NCBI GenBank assembly: GCA_007570995.1
Contig: RKSG01000055.1
Location: forward strand, 1-45,216
DNA: 45,216 bases
Source: Nitrospirales bacterium
GTDB lineage: Bacteria; Nitrospirota; Nitrospiria; Nitrospirales; UBA8639
Direction: 5' to 3'
The translations under genes were made by a program, and so were the position numbers. Position 1 is the stretch's first letter. The number at the start of each line of letters is the position of its first letter. Below are positions 34,039 to 42,376 of this stretch, in pieces. A model generated the notes under the pieces. The model was not told where the DNA came from and ran no database searches. It was given only the letters and a program-made list of their open reading frames with translations.

Positions 34039-35868
34039 ATGTGTGGCATTATCGGATATATAGGGCATGCCAACGCGACCGACGTGCTCATTGATGGCCT
34101 GAGGCGCCTGGAGTACCGGGGGTATGATTCGGCGGGGATTGCTGTCTTGCAACACGGCCGTCTTGAGGTCCGTCAACGCGTTGGCAAACTGCGGAATTTA
34201 GAGGAAGCCCTGAAACAGGAAGATCTTGTTGGGACTGCCGGGATCGGGCATACGCGGTGGGCCACGCATGGCAGACCGTCCGAAGACAACGCCCATCCGC
34301 ATCGTTCCGGCAACGTGGTCATCGTGCACAACGGCATTATTGAAAATTATCTGGTCCTCAAACAGCGGCTGGAATGCGATGGGTACCATTTCGAGTCCGA
34401 GACGGATACCGAAGTGATTGCCCATTTGCTGGCCCGTTCCATGGCCGAAGGACGATCTCTTCCGCAGGCGTTGCTGGCCACCGTGCAGGAATTACGGGGG
34501 AGTTATGCGATTGCCGGTCTGTGTGGAAGTGATCCGGATACGCTGGTCGCAGCCAGGTCGGGATGTTCTCTCGTGCTGGGACAAAGCCAGGATGCGTCCT
34601 TTCTGGCCTCCGACGTCACACCATTGCTCCCGTATACCCGGAATGTGATGTTTCTGGAAGACGGCGATATCGGGATTGTCACGCGACATGGCATCACCGC
34701 GATTGATCGGGAGGGGCGACCGGTCTTCAGGGACAGGGTTGCCATTGACTGGAACGCGGAGGAAGCGGAACGGGGGGGATACCCGCACTTCATGCTCAAA
34801 GAAATTCACGAGCAGCCCCAGGCCATTCTTGATACGCTGCGGGGACGATATCGTTATGACGAAGGGGAAGCAGATTTAGGAGATGTCACGATTCCGCCGG
34901 ATGCCTTGATGAATGCCGGGCAGATTTGGATTGTTGCCTGTGGCACGTCCTGGCATGCCGGCTTGGTTGGGAAATACCTGTTTGAGGAACTGATTCGCAA
35001 ACCGGTCCAAGTTGATATCGGATCGGAATTCCGGTACCGGAAAGCCATGGTTCGGAAAGGGGATGTCTTGCTTGCCCTTTCACAATCGGGAGAAACCGCG
35101 GATACGCTGGGTGCCATGAGAGAGGCCAAACGATTGGGAGCCTATGTCGTGTCCGTTGTGAATGTTGTGGGCAGCACGATGGCTCGGGAATCCGATGGCG
35201 TGCTGTACACACGGTGCGGTCCGGAGATCAGTGTGGCCTCCACCAAAGCGTTCACAGGACAGATCATCGCGCTGTACCTCTTGGCCTTACACATCGGGAG
35301 GGGACGCAATGTCTTGAGCAGGGACAAGGGCCAATGGTGGCTGGATCAGTGTCTGGCCCTGCCCGGACAGGTTGAACATGTCATCAAACGGGATGCTGAA
35401 CTGTTGTCAGTGGCGAAACGTTTCTACCAGAAAGACAACTTCCTCTACCTTGGGCGCGGGATTCATTACCCGATTGCGCTGGAAGGTGCGCTCAAGCTCA
35501 AAGAAATTTCTTACATTCACGCAGAAGGCTATGCAGCTGGAGAAATGAAGCATGGTCCCATTGCCCTGATTGACGAAAACATGCCGGTCGTGGTCCTTGC
35601 TCCTCGGGACCGGCTGTACCCCAAAACGGTGAGCAATCTCATGGAGGTCAAAACACGGAACGCTCCGGTCATTGCGTTCACGAGTGAAGGGGACCATGAC
35701 CTGGACGCCTTAGCCGACTGTGTTTTTACGATTCCCGATACGCTCGCGCTGTTGTCAGCCATTCCCTTGACAGTCGCGTTGCAGCTCCTGGCCTATCATA
35801 TTGGGGCCTTGCGCAATATTGATGTTGATCGCCCACGGAATCTGGCCAAAAGCGTGACCGTGGAATAA
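34039..35868 (+). CDS. glmS: Glutamine-fructose-6-phosphate aminotransferase (isomerizing)
   Basis: This 609-residue enzyme makes glucosamine-6-phosphate, the entry to UDP-GlcNAc, peptidoglycan and LPS. Cys2 of MCGIIGYIG is the glutaminase nucleophile; GIGHTRWATHG and SGNVVIVHNGIIENY follow. Two SIS domains hold CGTSWHAG, LSQSGETADT, SVASTKAFTGQ and EGALKLKEISYIHAEGYAAGEMKHGP, and the C-terminus LAKSVTVE is the family's. GGAGGG precedes the ATG. With glmU directly upstream, two of the three UDP-GlcNAc steps are paired; glmM is not in the window. Confidence 0.98.
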   Translation: MCGIIGYIGHANATDVLIDGLRRLEYRGYDSAGIAVLQHGRLEVRQRVGKLRNLEEALKQEDLVGTAGIGHTRWATHGRPSEDNAHPHRSGNVVIVHNGIIENYLVLKQRLECDGYHFESETDTEVIAHLLARSMAEGRSLPQALLATVQELRGSYAIAGLCGSDPDTLVAARSGCSLVLGQSQDASFLASDVTPLLPYTRNVMFLEDGDIGIVTRHGITAIDREGRPVFRDRVAIDWNAEEAERGGYPHFMLKEIHEQPQAILDTLRGRYRYDEGEADLGDVTIPPDALMNAGQIWIVACGTSWHAGLVGKYLFEELIRKPVQVDIGSEFRYRKAMVRKGDVLLALSQSGETADTLGAMREAKRLGAYVVSVVNVVGSTMARESDGVLYTRCGPEISVASTKAFTGQIIALYLLALHIGRGRNVLSRDKGQWWLDQCLALPGQVEHVIKRDAELLSVAKRFYQKDNFLYLGRGIHYPIALEGALKLKEISYIHAEGYAAGEMKHGPIALIDENMPVVVLAPRDRLYPKTVSNLMEVKTRNAPVIAFTSEGDHDLDALADCVFTIPDTLALLSAIPLTVALQLLAYHIGALRNIDVDRPRNLAKSVTVE

Positions 35869-35983
35869 TGTTGCGCCTCGGTTATTCGGGTGAATCCCGT
35901 AGCCCGGTCGGCTGTTGTTGAGGGAATGGAACGGGCGGTGTCGAAAGAAGGGAACGCGAGAACAGAGGACAGAGTATGAGGGA

Positions 35984-36790
35984 TCAGCCTTCTCCTTCGA
36001 CCGGGGAAAAAGGCGATGTGGTGCATTGGGCGATCAATGTTTCAAATGGCTGTCGCATGCCATGCCGTGCCGCAAAAATTCCTCGCACCAGCGGATTCGT
36101 CTGATTGTAGACAATGACGTTCCCGTGGCTGTCTGTTGTTGTCCCACCGGCTTCGTTCACCAGCAACCATCCGGCGACGACATCCCATTCATGAAGCAGG
36201 TCAAAATTCACCGTGCCATCGGCATGGCCAGCCGCCACTAATGCCAGACTGTAGGCGATGGATCCCATGGGGTGGAGATGGGCGTTGCCGGTGAACGGTT
36301 TCAACTCATTGCTGCCAAGGCGTGTGGGATTCACTAAGATAGAGAGCCGGCCGCTGATTCGGTCTGTTGCGGGAATTGGTTTCCCGTTGAGGCGTGCTCC
36401 GTGGCCGTGAATGGCTGAAAACAGCTCGTCGGTGGCCGGATTATAGATCACGCCCAGGACGGGTTGCGCGTGGTCGGCGAGTGCCACGGAAATCGAATAT
36501 TGGGGGAGGCCCTTGATAAAATATTTTGTCCCGTCAATCGGATCCACAATCCAGACCCTGGGCCGTGAAAGGCGTCCAGGCGTATCCGGGCTTTCTTCGG
36601 ACAGCCACGCGTCATCAGGAAACGCGGTGGTGAGGACGTGATGCAAAATGTCGTTGGCCGCCAGGTCGGCTGACGTCACCGGAGAAGAATCAGCTTTGCG
36701 GTAGATCTGAAACCCTTCCCTGGATTGTTTCAGGACTTCCTGTCCGGCCTGTCTGACGGCCTGGCAGAGTACGTCGTGTTCTTTGGTCAT
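35984..36790 (-). CDS. Inositol monophosphatase family phosphatase (CysQ/HisN-like)
   Basis: This Mg-dependent phosphatase of about 268 residues has the family motifs WLSEES, WIVDPIDGTKYF and HEWDVVAGWLLVNEAGG, all metal-binding. Substrates in the family include inositol-1-phosphate, 3'-phosphoadenosine-5'-phosphate (CysQ) and histidinol phosphate (HisN), and the motifs do not decide. ATG 36790 (MTKEHDVLCQAV) is the likeliest start, though its ribosome binding site is weak. It stands alone, convergent to glmS. Confidence 0.85.
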   Translation of the reverse strand: MTKEHDVLCQAVRQAGQEVLKQSREGFQIYRKADSSPVTSADLAANDILHHVLTTAFPDDAWLSEESPDTPGRLSRPRVWIVDPIDGTKYFIKGLPQYSISVALADHAQPVLGVIYNPATDELFSAIHGHGARLNGKPIPATDRISGRLSILVNPTRLGSNELKPFTGNAHLHPMGSIAYSLALVAAGHADGTVNFDLLHEWDVVAGWLLVNEAGGTTTDSHGNVIVYNQTNPLVRGIFAARHGMRQPFETLIAQCTTSPFSPVEGEG

Positions 36791-37508
36791 ACGAGTGTTG
36801 CTGTCAGGAACCGGTCTCGAATACAACAGAAACGGGGCATCGTGTATGCCTTATGCGCACTTTGCTCTGATCGTGCCTGCTCCAGCAGTCTCCGGCCGTG
36901 TGACACGTTCGGATTACACCATGGAGTCCGACTGAGTGTACAAACCACCCACGCTCTCTTGCTGCTTGGCGAGAAACGATCTGATCGGCAGTCATTTCTC
37001 CATGGTGATCGCCAAGACAGTGCAAAGGGGAGCCGTTCCCCTGTGCATTGTTCGCCGTGACAATCACCGCTCTCATGCCGGTGCTTGAATTCGGCATCGT
37101 GTTTCATGTCTTTCGCGTGCGGGGTATTGCAGACGGTGACGATGCCACGGTGTCTTGATGAGATCATGCACTATAAAATGCTGGTGCTGAAGGAGTCAAA
37201 AAATACGCTGTCGCAGCAGCCAGGTGCGATGACCACGGAGAAAGATGTACAGACGAACTGCGGGGAACCTGATGACAATGGCAAAAAACATTCTGCAACG
37301 CGGCACCTGCGCTGTGCCTGGTTTTGTTCTGTGCTCAGTGGTTGCGGCCGCCGAGGTGCCCATCCGGCGATGATGGAGGAACGGGAACGCCAGTGTCAGG
37401 ATGGCGGTGATCGGTCCAACTTGCCCGTTCCTTGTCCGTGTGCTTGAATAGACGTCCCGGTTTTACCTGCCCCCCCTTGTCTGTGTGGTAACAGGAGTAC
37501 GGTCTTCC
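36791..37508. other. About 700 bases without a recognisable gene
   Basis: The region is between the phosphatase gene and the DegT-type aminotransferase gene. The listed ORFs (111, 120 and 126 residues) overlap in several frames, are rich in Cys, His and Arg, and have no recognisable domain or ribosome binding site. I see no tRNA, clear terminator or repeat. It probably carries the promoters of the two flanking, divergent genes and possibly decayed sequence. Confidence 0.45.
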
Positions 37509-38630
37509 GTGAAAGTCCCGTTGTTGGATTTAAAGGCGCAGTTTCGGCAGATCCGTTCGGATGTGCTGTCGGTCATTGAGGCGGTCTGCGACGAGCAAGG
37601 TTTTATACTCGGTCAACGGGTCGAGGATTTTGAAACGGCCATCGCCGCGTATCTTGGGTGTCGGTATACCGTCGGCGTGGCCTCAGGGAGTGATGCCTTA
37701 CTGTTGTCGTTAATGGCAGTGGGGTTGGAACCCGGCGATGAAGTGCTGACCGTACCGTTTACCTTCTTTTCCACGGCCGGGGTCGTCTCGCGGTTGCAGG
37801 GCGTACCCGTGTTCGTTGATATCCAACCGGACACCCTGACCATGGATCCCGACCAGATCGAGCGACGTCTCACACCACGCACGAAGGCAATCATTCCCGT
37901 CCATCTTTTCGGCCAATGCGCCAACATGGAGACGATCATGGATGTCGCCAATCATCATGGCGTCAAGGTCATTGAAGATGCCTGTCAGTCCATCGGTGCC
38001 AGTCGCCATGGGTGCAAAGCCGGGACATTCGGGCATGCTGGATGCCTGAGTTTTTTTCCGTCGAAAAACCTTGGGGGCATCGGCGATGGAGGGTTGGTTG
38101 CCATGAATGATCGGGACCTCCGTGAACAGATTCTGGCACTACGGGTCCATGGAAGCCGGTCGGACTATCACCATGACCATATCGGTCTCAACAGTCGTCT
38201 TGATGCCCTTGGGGCGGCGGTCCTGCACGTCAAACTTCGATACCTGGATGGGTGGAATGACAAACGAGCCAGGAATGCAGCCACCTATGAGCGGCTGTTT
38301 ACGGACGCTGGCCTGGGCGAGCACGTGACGTTGCCCATGACGGATTCGGGCAATGTCCACGTCTTCAATCAGTATACCATTCGTGCCCGCGCACGCGATG
38401 CGTTGATGGCTCATTTGAAGGAACGGAACATCGGGCATCGGGTCTACTACCCAGTCCCCCTGCATTTGCAGGAATGTTACCAACCGCTGGGCTATCAGAA
38501 AGGCGATCTTCCGGTTTCAGAGCGTGCGGCGCAGGAAGCGTTGTCCCTGCCGATTTATCCTGAACTCACGGATGAGCAGATGGAGCAGGTGGTCGCGAGT
38601 ATCGGAGAATACTACTTCGGCCATGCCTGA
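37509..38630 (+). CDS. DegT/DnrJ/EryC1 family PLP aminotransferase
   Basis: This 373-residue enzyme belongs to the sugar aminotransferase family. VPLLDLKAQFRQI at the start, GVASGSDALLLSLMA, PVHLFGQCANM, EDACQSIGASRHG and the PLP lysine in SFFPSKNLGGIGDGG are typical. The form is close to WbpE/ArnB-like enzymes that aminate nucleotide-linked 3- or 4-keto sugars for LPS or O-antigen. GTG 37509 is chosen, ten bases after AGGAG; the track's GTG 37485 precedes it. No nucleotide-sugar dehydratase is next to it, so the substrate is open. Confidence 0.9.
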   Translation: MKVPLLDLKAQFRQIRSDVLSVIEAVCDEQGFILGQRVEDFETAIAAYLGCRYTVGVASGSDALLLSLMAVGLEPGDEVLTVPFTFFSTAGVVSRLQGVPVFVDIQPDTLTMDPDQIERRLTPRTKAIIPVHLFGQCANMETIMDVANHHGVKVIEDACQSIGASRHGCKAGTFGHAGCLSFFPSKNLGGIGDGGLVAMNDRDLREQILALRVHGSRSDYHHDHIGLNSRLDALGAAVLHVKLRYLDGWNDKRARNAATYERLFTDAGLGEHVTLPMTDSGNVHVFNQYTIRARARDALMAHLKERNIGHRVYYPVPLHLQECYQPLGYQKGDLPVSERAAQEALSLPIYPELTDEQMEQVVASIGEYYFGHA

Positions 38631-38649
38631 CACGTGTGAGACACCCACT

Positions 38650-39078
38650 TCAGCGTTTCGTCTTGGTGGGCCGGGGGTATGTCGCCTGGATGGTGCTGCT
38701 GAGACCACCGCGTGCGGTAAAGGTTCCGGTCACGGTGGCCCAGGCGGGTTTGCAGGCTTTGACGAAATCCTGAAGGATCCGGTTGACGGCGTTTTCGTAG
38801 AAAATGCCGACGTGACGATAGGCATGGATGTACAGTTTGAGCGACTTGAGTTCCACACAGGCTTTGCGAGGCATGTAGTGAATGGTAATGGTGCCAAAGT
38901 CCGGAAGCTGGGTTTTCGGACAGATTGCCGTGTATTCCGGGATCTCGATGGTGATTTCATAACCTGGAAATTGATTGGGCCATGTCTCCAGTGGCGGGAG
39001 TGGCGTGTGTGTTCCGCTGGTGGCGTGGCGTTCCGTGTACGGGGTGTCGTCTTGCGGTCGGCGTTTCATGGCATCCAT
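38650..39078 (-). CDS. queF: NADPH-dependent preQ0 reductase
   Basis: This 142-residue protein of the single-domain QueF type reduces 7-cyano-7-deazaguanine (preQ0) to preQ1 for queuosine. The catalytic Cys lies in TAICPKTQLPDFGTI, and ELKSLKLY, the VNRILQDF region and the NADPH-contacting segment are present. ATG 39078 (MDAMKRRPQDD) is likely; the track start adds 54 unlikely His-rich residues. It is convergent to the aminotransferase and divergent from the TPP-enzyme cluster. No preQ1 riboswitch is recognisable upstream. Confidence 0.92.
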   Translation of the reverse strand: MDAMKRRPQDDTPYTERHATSGTHTPLPPLETWPNQFPGYEITIEIPEYTAICPKTQLPDFGTITIHYMPRKACVELKSLKLYIHAYRHVGIFYENAVNRILQDFVKACKPAWATVTGTFTARGGLSSTIQATYPRPTKTKR

Positions 39079-39338
39079 GTGTCCAAGCTTCGCGCGGTGT
39101 TCTCCCTGTAACCTGCGGTGGTGCACCCCGGAGTGTACAGGCTGCCCTGAATCTCCGCAATGGCAGTGGATGTGGGGGGCTGTGCACGCACGACTGCCGT
39201 TGTGTTGAGAAACGTGCGTCCCCTTCAATATAATTTTCACCTTGTGATTCCCTGCGATTTCGACTGTGGGGGGCTGGTGTGCTCCGACGGAGCCGTGGGT
39301 GGTGGTTGCCCGTTCTTCCGGGACAATGGGTCGTGGTC

Positions 39339-39836
39339 ATGATTGAGAGCGATGATTTTGTCAACGCCATACAGGATGCCGGCTTTGATTTTTTTACAGG
39401 GGTGCCCGACACGATATTAGGCGGTGTTCTCGACGTGCTGAGTCAACGCCGGGTGTATATCCCGTCGGTTCGGGAGGATGAAGCCGTGGCGATGGCAGCG
39501 GGTGCGTTTCTCGGGGGAAAAGTCCCGGTGGTGTTGATGCAAAATTCCGGTCTTGGCAATGCCTTGAACGTGCTCATGTCGCTTCATCTGATCTACAGGA
39601 TTCCGTGCCTGCTGATTATTTCCTGGCGGGGGTTTGAAGGCAACGATGCACCGGAACATCTGGTGATGGGGCACACCATGCCGCAGTTGATGGAGATAAT
39701 CCGGATTGCTCATCGAACGCTCTCCCGGGACACCATGGCCGATGATCTGCGGTGGGCCAGACAGACCGTGATGGAGCAACGTCTCCCTGTTGCGTTGTTT
39801 GTGAAAAAGGGGGTCGTGAAAACGATCCAGCCGTGA
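39339..39836 (+). CDS. TPP-dependent decarboxylase, alpha (Pyr-domain) subunit; phosphonopyruvate/sulfopyruvate decarboxylase-like
   Basis: This 165-residue protein is only the N-terminal Pyr half of a TPP decarboxylase: FFTGVPDTILGGVLDVL, then REDEAVAMAAGAFLGGK (catalytic Glu region), VVLMQNSGLGNALNVLMSL, and ISWRGFEGNDAPEHLVMG. These phrases are those of phosphonopyruvate decarboxylase (Ppd/AepY) and of the sulfopyruvate decarboxylase alpha subunit ComD. The beta half is the next gene, 39 bases on. ATG 39339 is used; its ribosome binding site is weak. The neighbours point to phosphonopyruvate as substrate, giving phosphonoacetaldehyde; sulfopyruvate remains an alternative. Confidence 0.85.
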   Translation: MIESDDFVNAIQDAGFDFFTGVPDTILGGVLDVLSQRRVYIPSVREDEAVAMAAGAFLGGKVPVVLMQNSGLGNALNVLMSLHLIYRIPCLLIISWRGFEGNDAPEHLVMGHTMPQLMEIIRIAHRTLSRDTMADDLRWARQTVMEQRLPVALFVKKGVVKTIQP

Positions 39837-39875
39837 TGAATGTCCTGACGACCGGATACAGGAGTATCTCGATCC

Positions 39876-40487
39876 ATGCGACCTGAAGAAGGCGTGATGC
39901 AGAGTAGAGCCCAGGCGATGCAGGCACTCTTTGAAGTGCTGTCCGACCAGCCCGTGATTATTTGCAACGGGTTCCCGTCACGGGAAGCCCACAAGATCCG
40001 CGACCGCGCCGGCAATTTTTACATGATTGGGTCAATGGGTGTCGCGGCTTCCATCGGACTGGGTCTTGCCTGTGCCCGACCGGACCGACGAGTGGTGGTG
40101 TTTGACGGCGATGGGAATGTCCTCATGGGTATGGGTACGTTGGCCACGATCGGGGCCCTGCAACCCAGGAACCTGACGCATGTGGTGTTTGACAACGAAG
40201 TCTACGGGACCACCGGCAATCAGCCATCGTATTCACGGGTGGTTCGACTGGACCAGGTGGCGAAGGCAGCCGGGTATGCCACGGTCGAGCGTGTGTGGGA
40301 ACGGGAAGATATTGTGTATGAATTTACGGACATGCTGAACAGCGATGGCCCGAATTTTCTGCTGATCAAGGTCAATGAGCAGATAGAGGACGTGGACCGA
40401 GTGGCGCTGGATCCGTCCGAGATGACAACGCGTTTTCGCGTTGCTGTGGATGCGGACCAGCCTGTGAGATCACGGGAGAAAGGCTGA
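39876..40487 (+). CDS. TPP-dependent decarboxylase, beta (PP-domain) subunit
   Basis: This 203-residue protein is the C-terminal half of the same enzyme. FYMIGSMGVAASIGLGLA and the TPP/Mg motif VVFDGDGNVLMGMGTLA with FDNEVYGTTGNQPS are typical of the PP domain of Ppd and ComE. It is in the same frame as the alpha gene, but three TGA codons lie between, and its own AGGAG is ten bases before ATG 39876, so the split looks natural rather than a recent mutation. The next gene starts four bases after its stop. Confidence 0.88.
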   Translation: MRPEEGVMQSRAQAMQALFEVLSDQPVIICNGFPSREAHKIRDRAGNFYMIGSMGVAASIGLGLACARPDRRVVVFDGDGNVLMGMGTLATIGALQPRNLTHVVFDNEVYGTTGNQPSYSRVVRLDQVAKAAGYATVERVWEREDIVYEFTDMLNSDGPNFLLIKVNEQIEDVDRVALDPSEMTTRFRVAVDADQPVRSREKG

Positions 40488-40491
40488 AGGA

Positions 40492-41592
40492 ATGCGTACG
40501 ATCTTGCTCAATCCCGGTCCGGTCAACGTGTCCGATCGTGTCCGCAATGCCTTGATGGGACCGGATCTCTGTCATCGGGAATCCGAATGTGTGGAGTTGT
40601 GTGACCGTATTCGTCGCAAACTGCTTGAAGCCTTTGTGCCGGGCGCGGAGTCGGATTACACCGCGATTCTGTTGACCGGGTCTGGCACCGCGGCGGTCGA
40701 GGCGTCGATCATGTCATGCCTGCCTGCGGGGAAGCGTCTCGTGCATGTCAACAACGGCGTGTACGGGGAACGGATTTCTTCCATCGTGGGGACACAACGC
40801 TTGGGGATTGCCGAAATCAAATGTGATTGGGTCACTCCGCCGGACCCGGAGACCATTCTGAAGTCACTGAAGCAGCAGCCGGCGGTGCATGCCGTGGCCA
40901 TGGTACATCATGAAACGACCCTGGGTTTGATCAACCCCGTCCATGAAATCGCCGAACACGTTGACAGCCGTGGGTGTGTCTTTATTCTGGATTCGGTCAG
41001 TGGATTAGGCGGGGAAGCCTTGGATATTGCGGGTCAGCATATGTACATGGTCGCCGGGACCGCGGGGAAATGCATTCAAGGATTTCCAGGGGTCTCATTC
41101 GTGCTGGTCCGAAAAGGTTTTATGGAAAATGTTGTGAAGTATCCCAGACGTTCCTGGTATTTGAGCCTGGCCAATTATTACGAAGCGCAGGAGCGGGGCA
41201 GTATGCCCTTTACCCCGGCCGTCCAGGTGTATGCCGCCTTTGATGAGGCCTTGTCCGAACTCCTCGAAGAAGGCGTGCATAATCGTATGAAGCGGTATAG
41301 ACGGCTGGCCACGCTGATTCGTGAACGCATGGAGTCTCTTGGGGTGCGGGCCGTGTTGCCGGCCAGTCTTCAGTCGAATTCGTTGACAGCTTTTTATATG
41401 CCGGAAGGTCTGCCCTATACCATCCTGCATGATCGTCTGAAAGATCGCGGCTACGTTATCTATGCCGGCCAGGGCCGTTTCGAGTCGAAGATTTTCCGTG
41501 TGGCACATATGGGCGCCTTGCAGGAACACCACATTGAAGGTTTTCTGGGGGCCTTTGAAGAGGTCGTGCGACACGAAACCGGTGGCGTATGA
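40492..41592 (+). CDS. phnW: 2-aminoethylphosphonate-pyruvate transaminase-like aminotransferase
   Basis: This 366-residue class V PLP aminotransferase begins ILLNPGPVNVSDRVRNALMG then DLCHRE and has LTGSGTAAVEASI, HHETTLGLINP, DSVSGLGGE and the PLP lysine in TAGKCIQGFPGVSFVLVRKG. The K-C-I-Q-G-x-P-G phrase is characteristic of AEP transaminases (PhnW/AepT). After the decarboxylase it would run in the biosynthetic direction, phosphonoacetaldehyde to aminoethylphosphonate. It starts four bases after the beta subunit gene and overlaps the next by ATGA. Alanine-glyoxylate-type activity is the alternative. Confidence 0.85.
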   Translation: MRTILLNPGPVNVSDRVRNALMGPDLCHRESECVELCDRIRRKLLEAFVPGAESDYTAILLTGSGTAAVEASIMSCLPAGKRLVHVNNGVYGERISSIVGTQRLGIAEIKCDWVTPPDPETILKSLKQQPAVHAVAMVHHETTLGLINPVHEIAEHVDSRGCVFILDSVSGLGGEALDIAGQHMYMVAGTAGKCIQGFPGVSFVLVRKGFMENVVKYPRRSWYLSLANYYEAQERGSMPFTPAVQVYAAFDEALSELLEEGVHNRMKRYRRLATLIRERMESLGVRAVLPASLQSNSLTAFYMPEGLPYTILHDRLKDRGYVIYAGQGRFESKIFRVAHMGALQEHHIEGFLGAFEEVVRHETGGV

Positions 41593-42335
41593 AGGCGGTC
41601 ATGTTGGCGGCGGGGGTGGGGAGGCGACTGCACGTCCTGACTCAGCATCGCCCCAAGTGCCTGATTGAAATCGGGGGCCGGTCGTTGCTGTATCGCTGTT
41701 TCGATGCCCTGCGTCAGTATGACGTGACCTGCGTCTGTCTGGTGATTGGCTACAAACGGGAATTGATTCGTGAAGCGGTGGCCGCCTATCCCTTCCCACT
41801 GGATGTGACATGCCTGGTCAATGCCGAGTTTGAACGCGGGAGTATTGGCTCTCTGTGGATGGCCCGGCAAGCACTGGATGATGACGCGGTGATCATGGAT
41901 GCCGATCTCCTGTTTCACCCTGCTCTCCTTGACCGGTTACTCTCTTCTCCGTTTCGCAATGCCTTGTTGGTGGATGAGACCGTGATGCAACAGACGGAAG
42001 AATGTATGGTCGCGGTGCGAGGGGAGCAGGTGGTGGCGTTGTCCAAGCAGATTCCGGAGGGCTATGACCGGATTGGCGAAGGCGTGGGGATGCTCCGCGT
42101 GGACTGTGCTGCTGTGCCGGAGTTGTTTCGGTCGGTGGGGGCGTGTGTGAATCGTGGCCTTCTGGATCTTGAATATGAAGATGCTCTGGAAGGGTTCTTT
42201 CGTGAGGTTCAGGTCGGTGTTGAGAAAATTGGGGGACTGCCCTGGATTGAAATTGATTTCCCGGAAGATGTTGAACGGGCGCAAACGCATATTTTGCCCT
42301 TGTTGGGAGAGGCGAACGACTGTGGTGGGACGTAA
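41589..42335 (+). CDS. pntC: PntC-like NTP transferase (aminoethylphosphonate cytidylyltransferase candidate)
   Basis: This 248-residue GT-A-type nucleotidyltransferase has MLAAGVGRRLHVLTQHRPKC (the G-x-G-x-R-x(n)-P-K phosphate loop), VVIG-like LVIGYKREL, FERGSIGSLWMARQAL and MDADLLFHPALL (metal-binding). This is the form of choline-phosphate and phosphonate cytidylyltransferases (LicC, PntC). Its ATG overlaps the transaminase stop (ATGA), the pair found fused in PntC-AepT of some bacteria. It would activate aminoethylphosphonate to its CMP derivative. The substrate is inferred from context. Confidence 0.8.
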   Translation: MKAVMLAAGVGRRLHVLTQHRPKCLIEIGGRSLLYRCFDALRQYDVTCVCLVIGYKRELIREAVAAYPFPLDVTCLVNAEFERGSIGSLWMARQALDDDAVIMDADLLFHPALLDRLLSSPFRNALLVDETVMQQTEECMVAVRGEQVVALSKQIPEGYDRIGEGVGMLRVDCAAVPELFRSVGACVNRGLLDLEYEDALEGFFREVQVGVEKIGGLPWIEIDFPEDVERAQTHILPLLGEANDCGGT

Positions 42336-42376
42336 GGCTGCGGTCTGATCAGGCCTCGTGGAATGGCCGACAACCT

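Noticed and set aside
36725-37447. Short ORFs in the gap after the phosphatase gene
   Set aside because: They are rich in Cys/His/Arg, overlap in several frames and have no domain or start signal.
39079-39240. preQ1 riboswitch upstream of queF
   Set aside because: The conserved hairpin and A-rich tail of preQ1 aptamers cannot be found on the minus strand.
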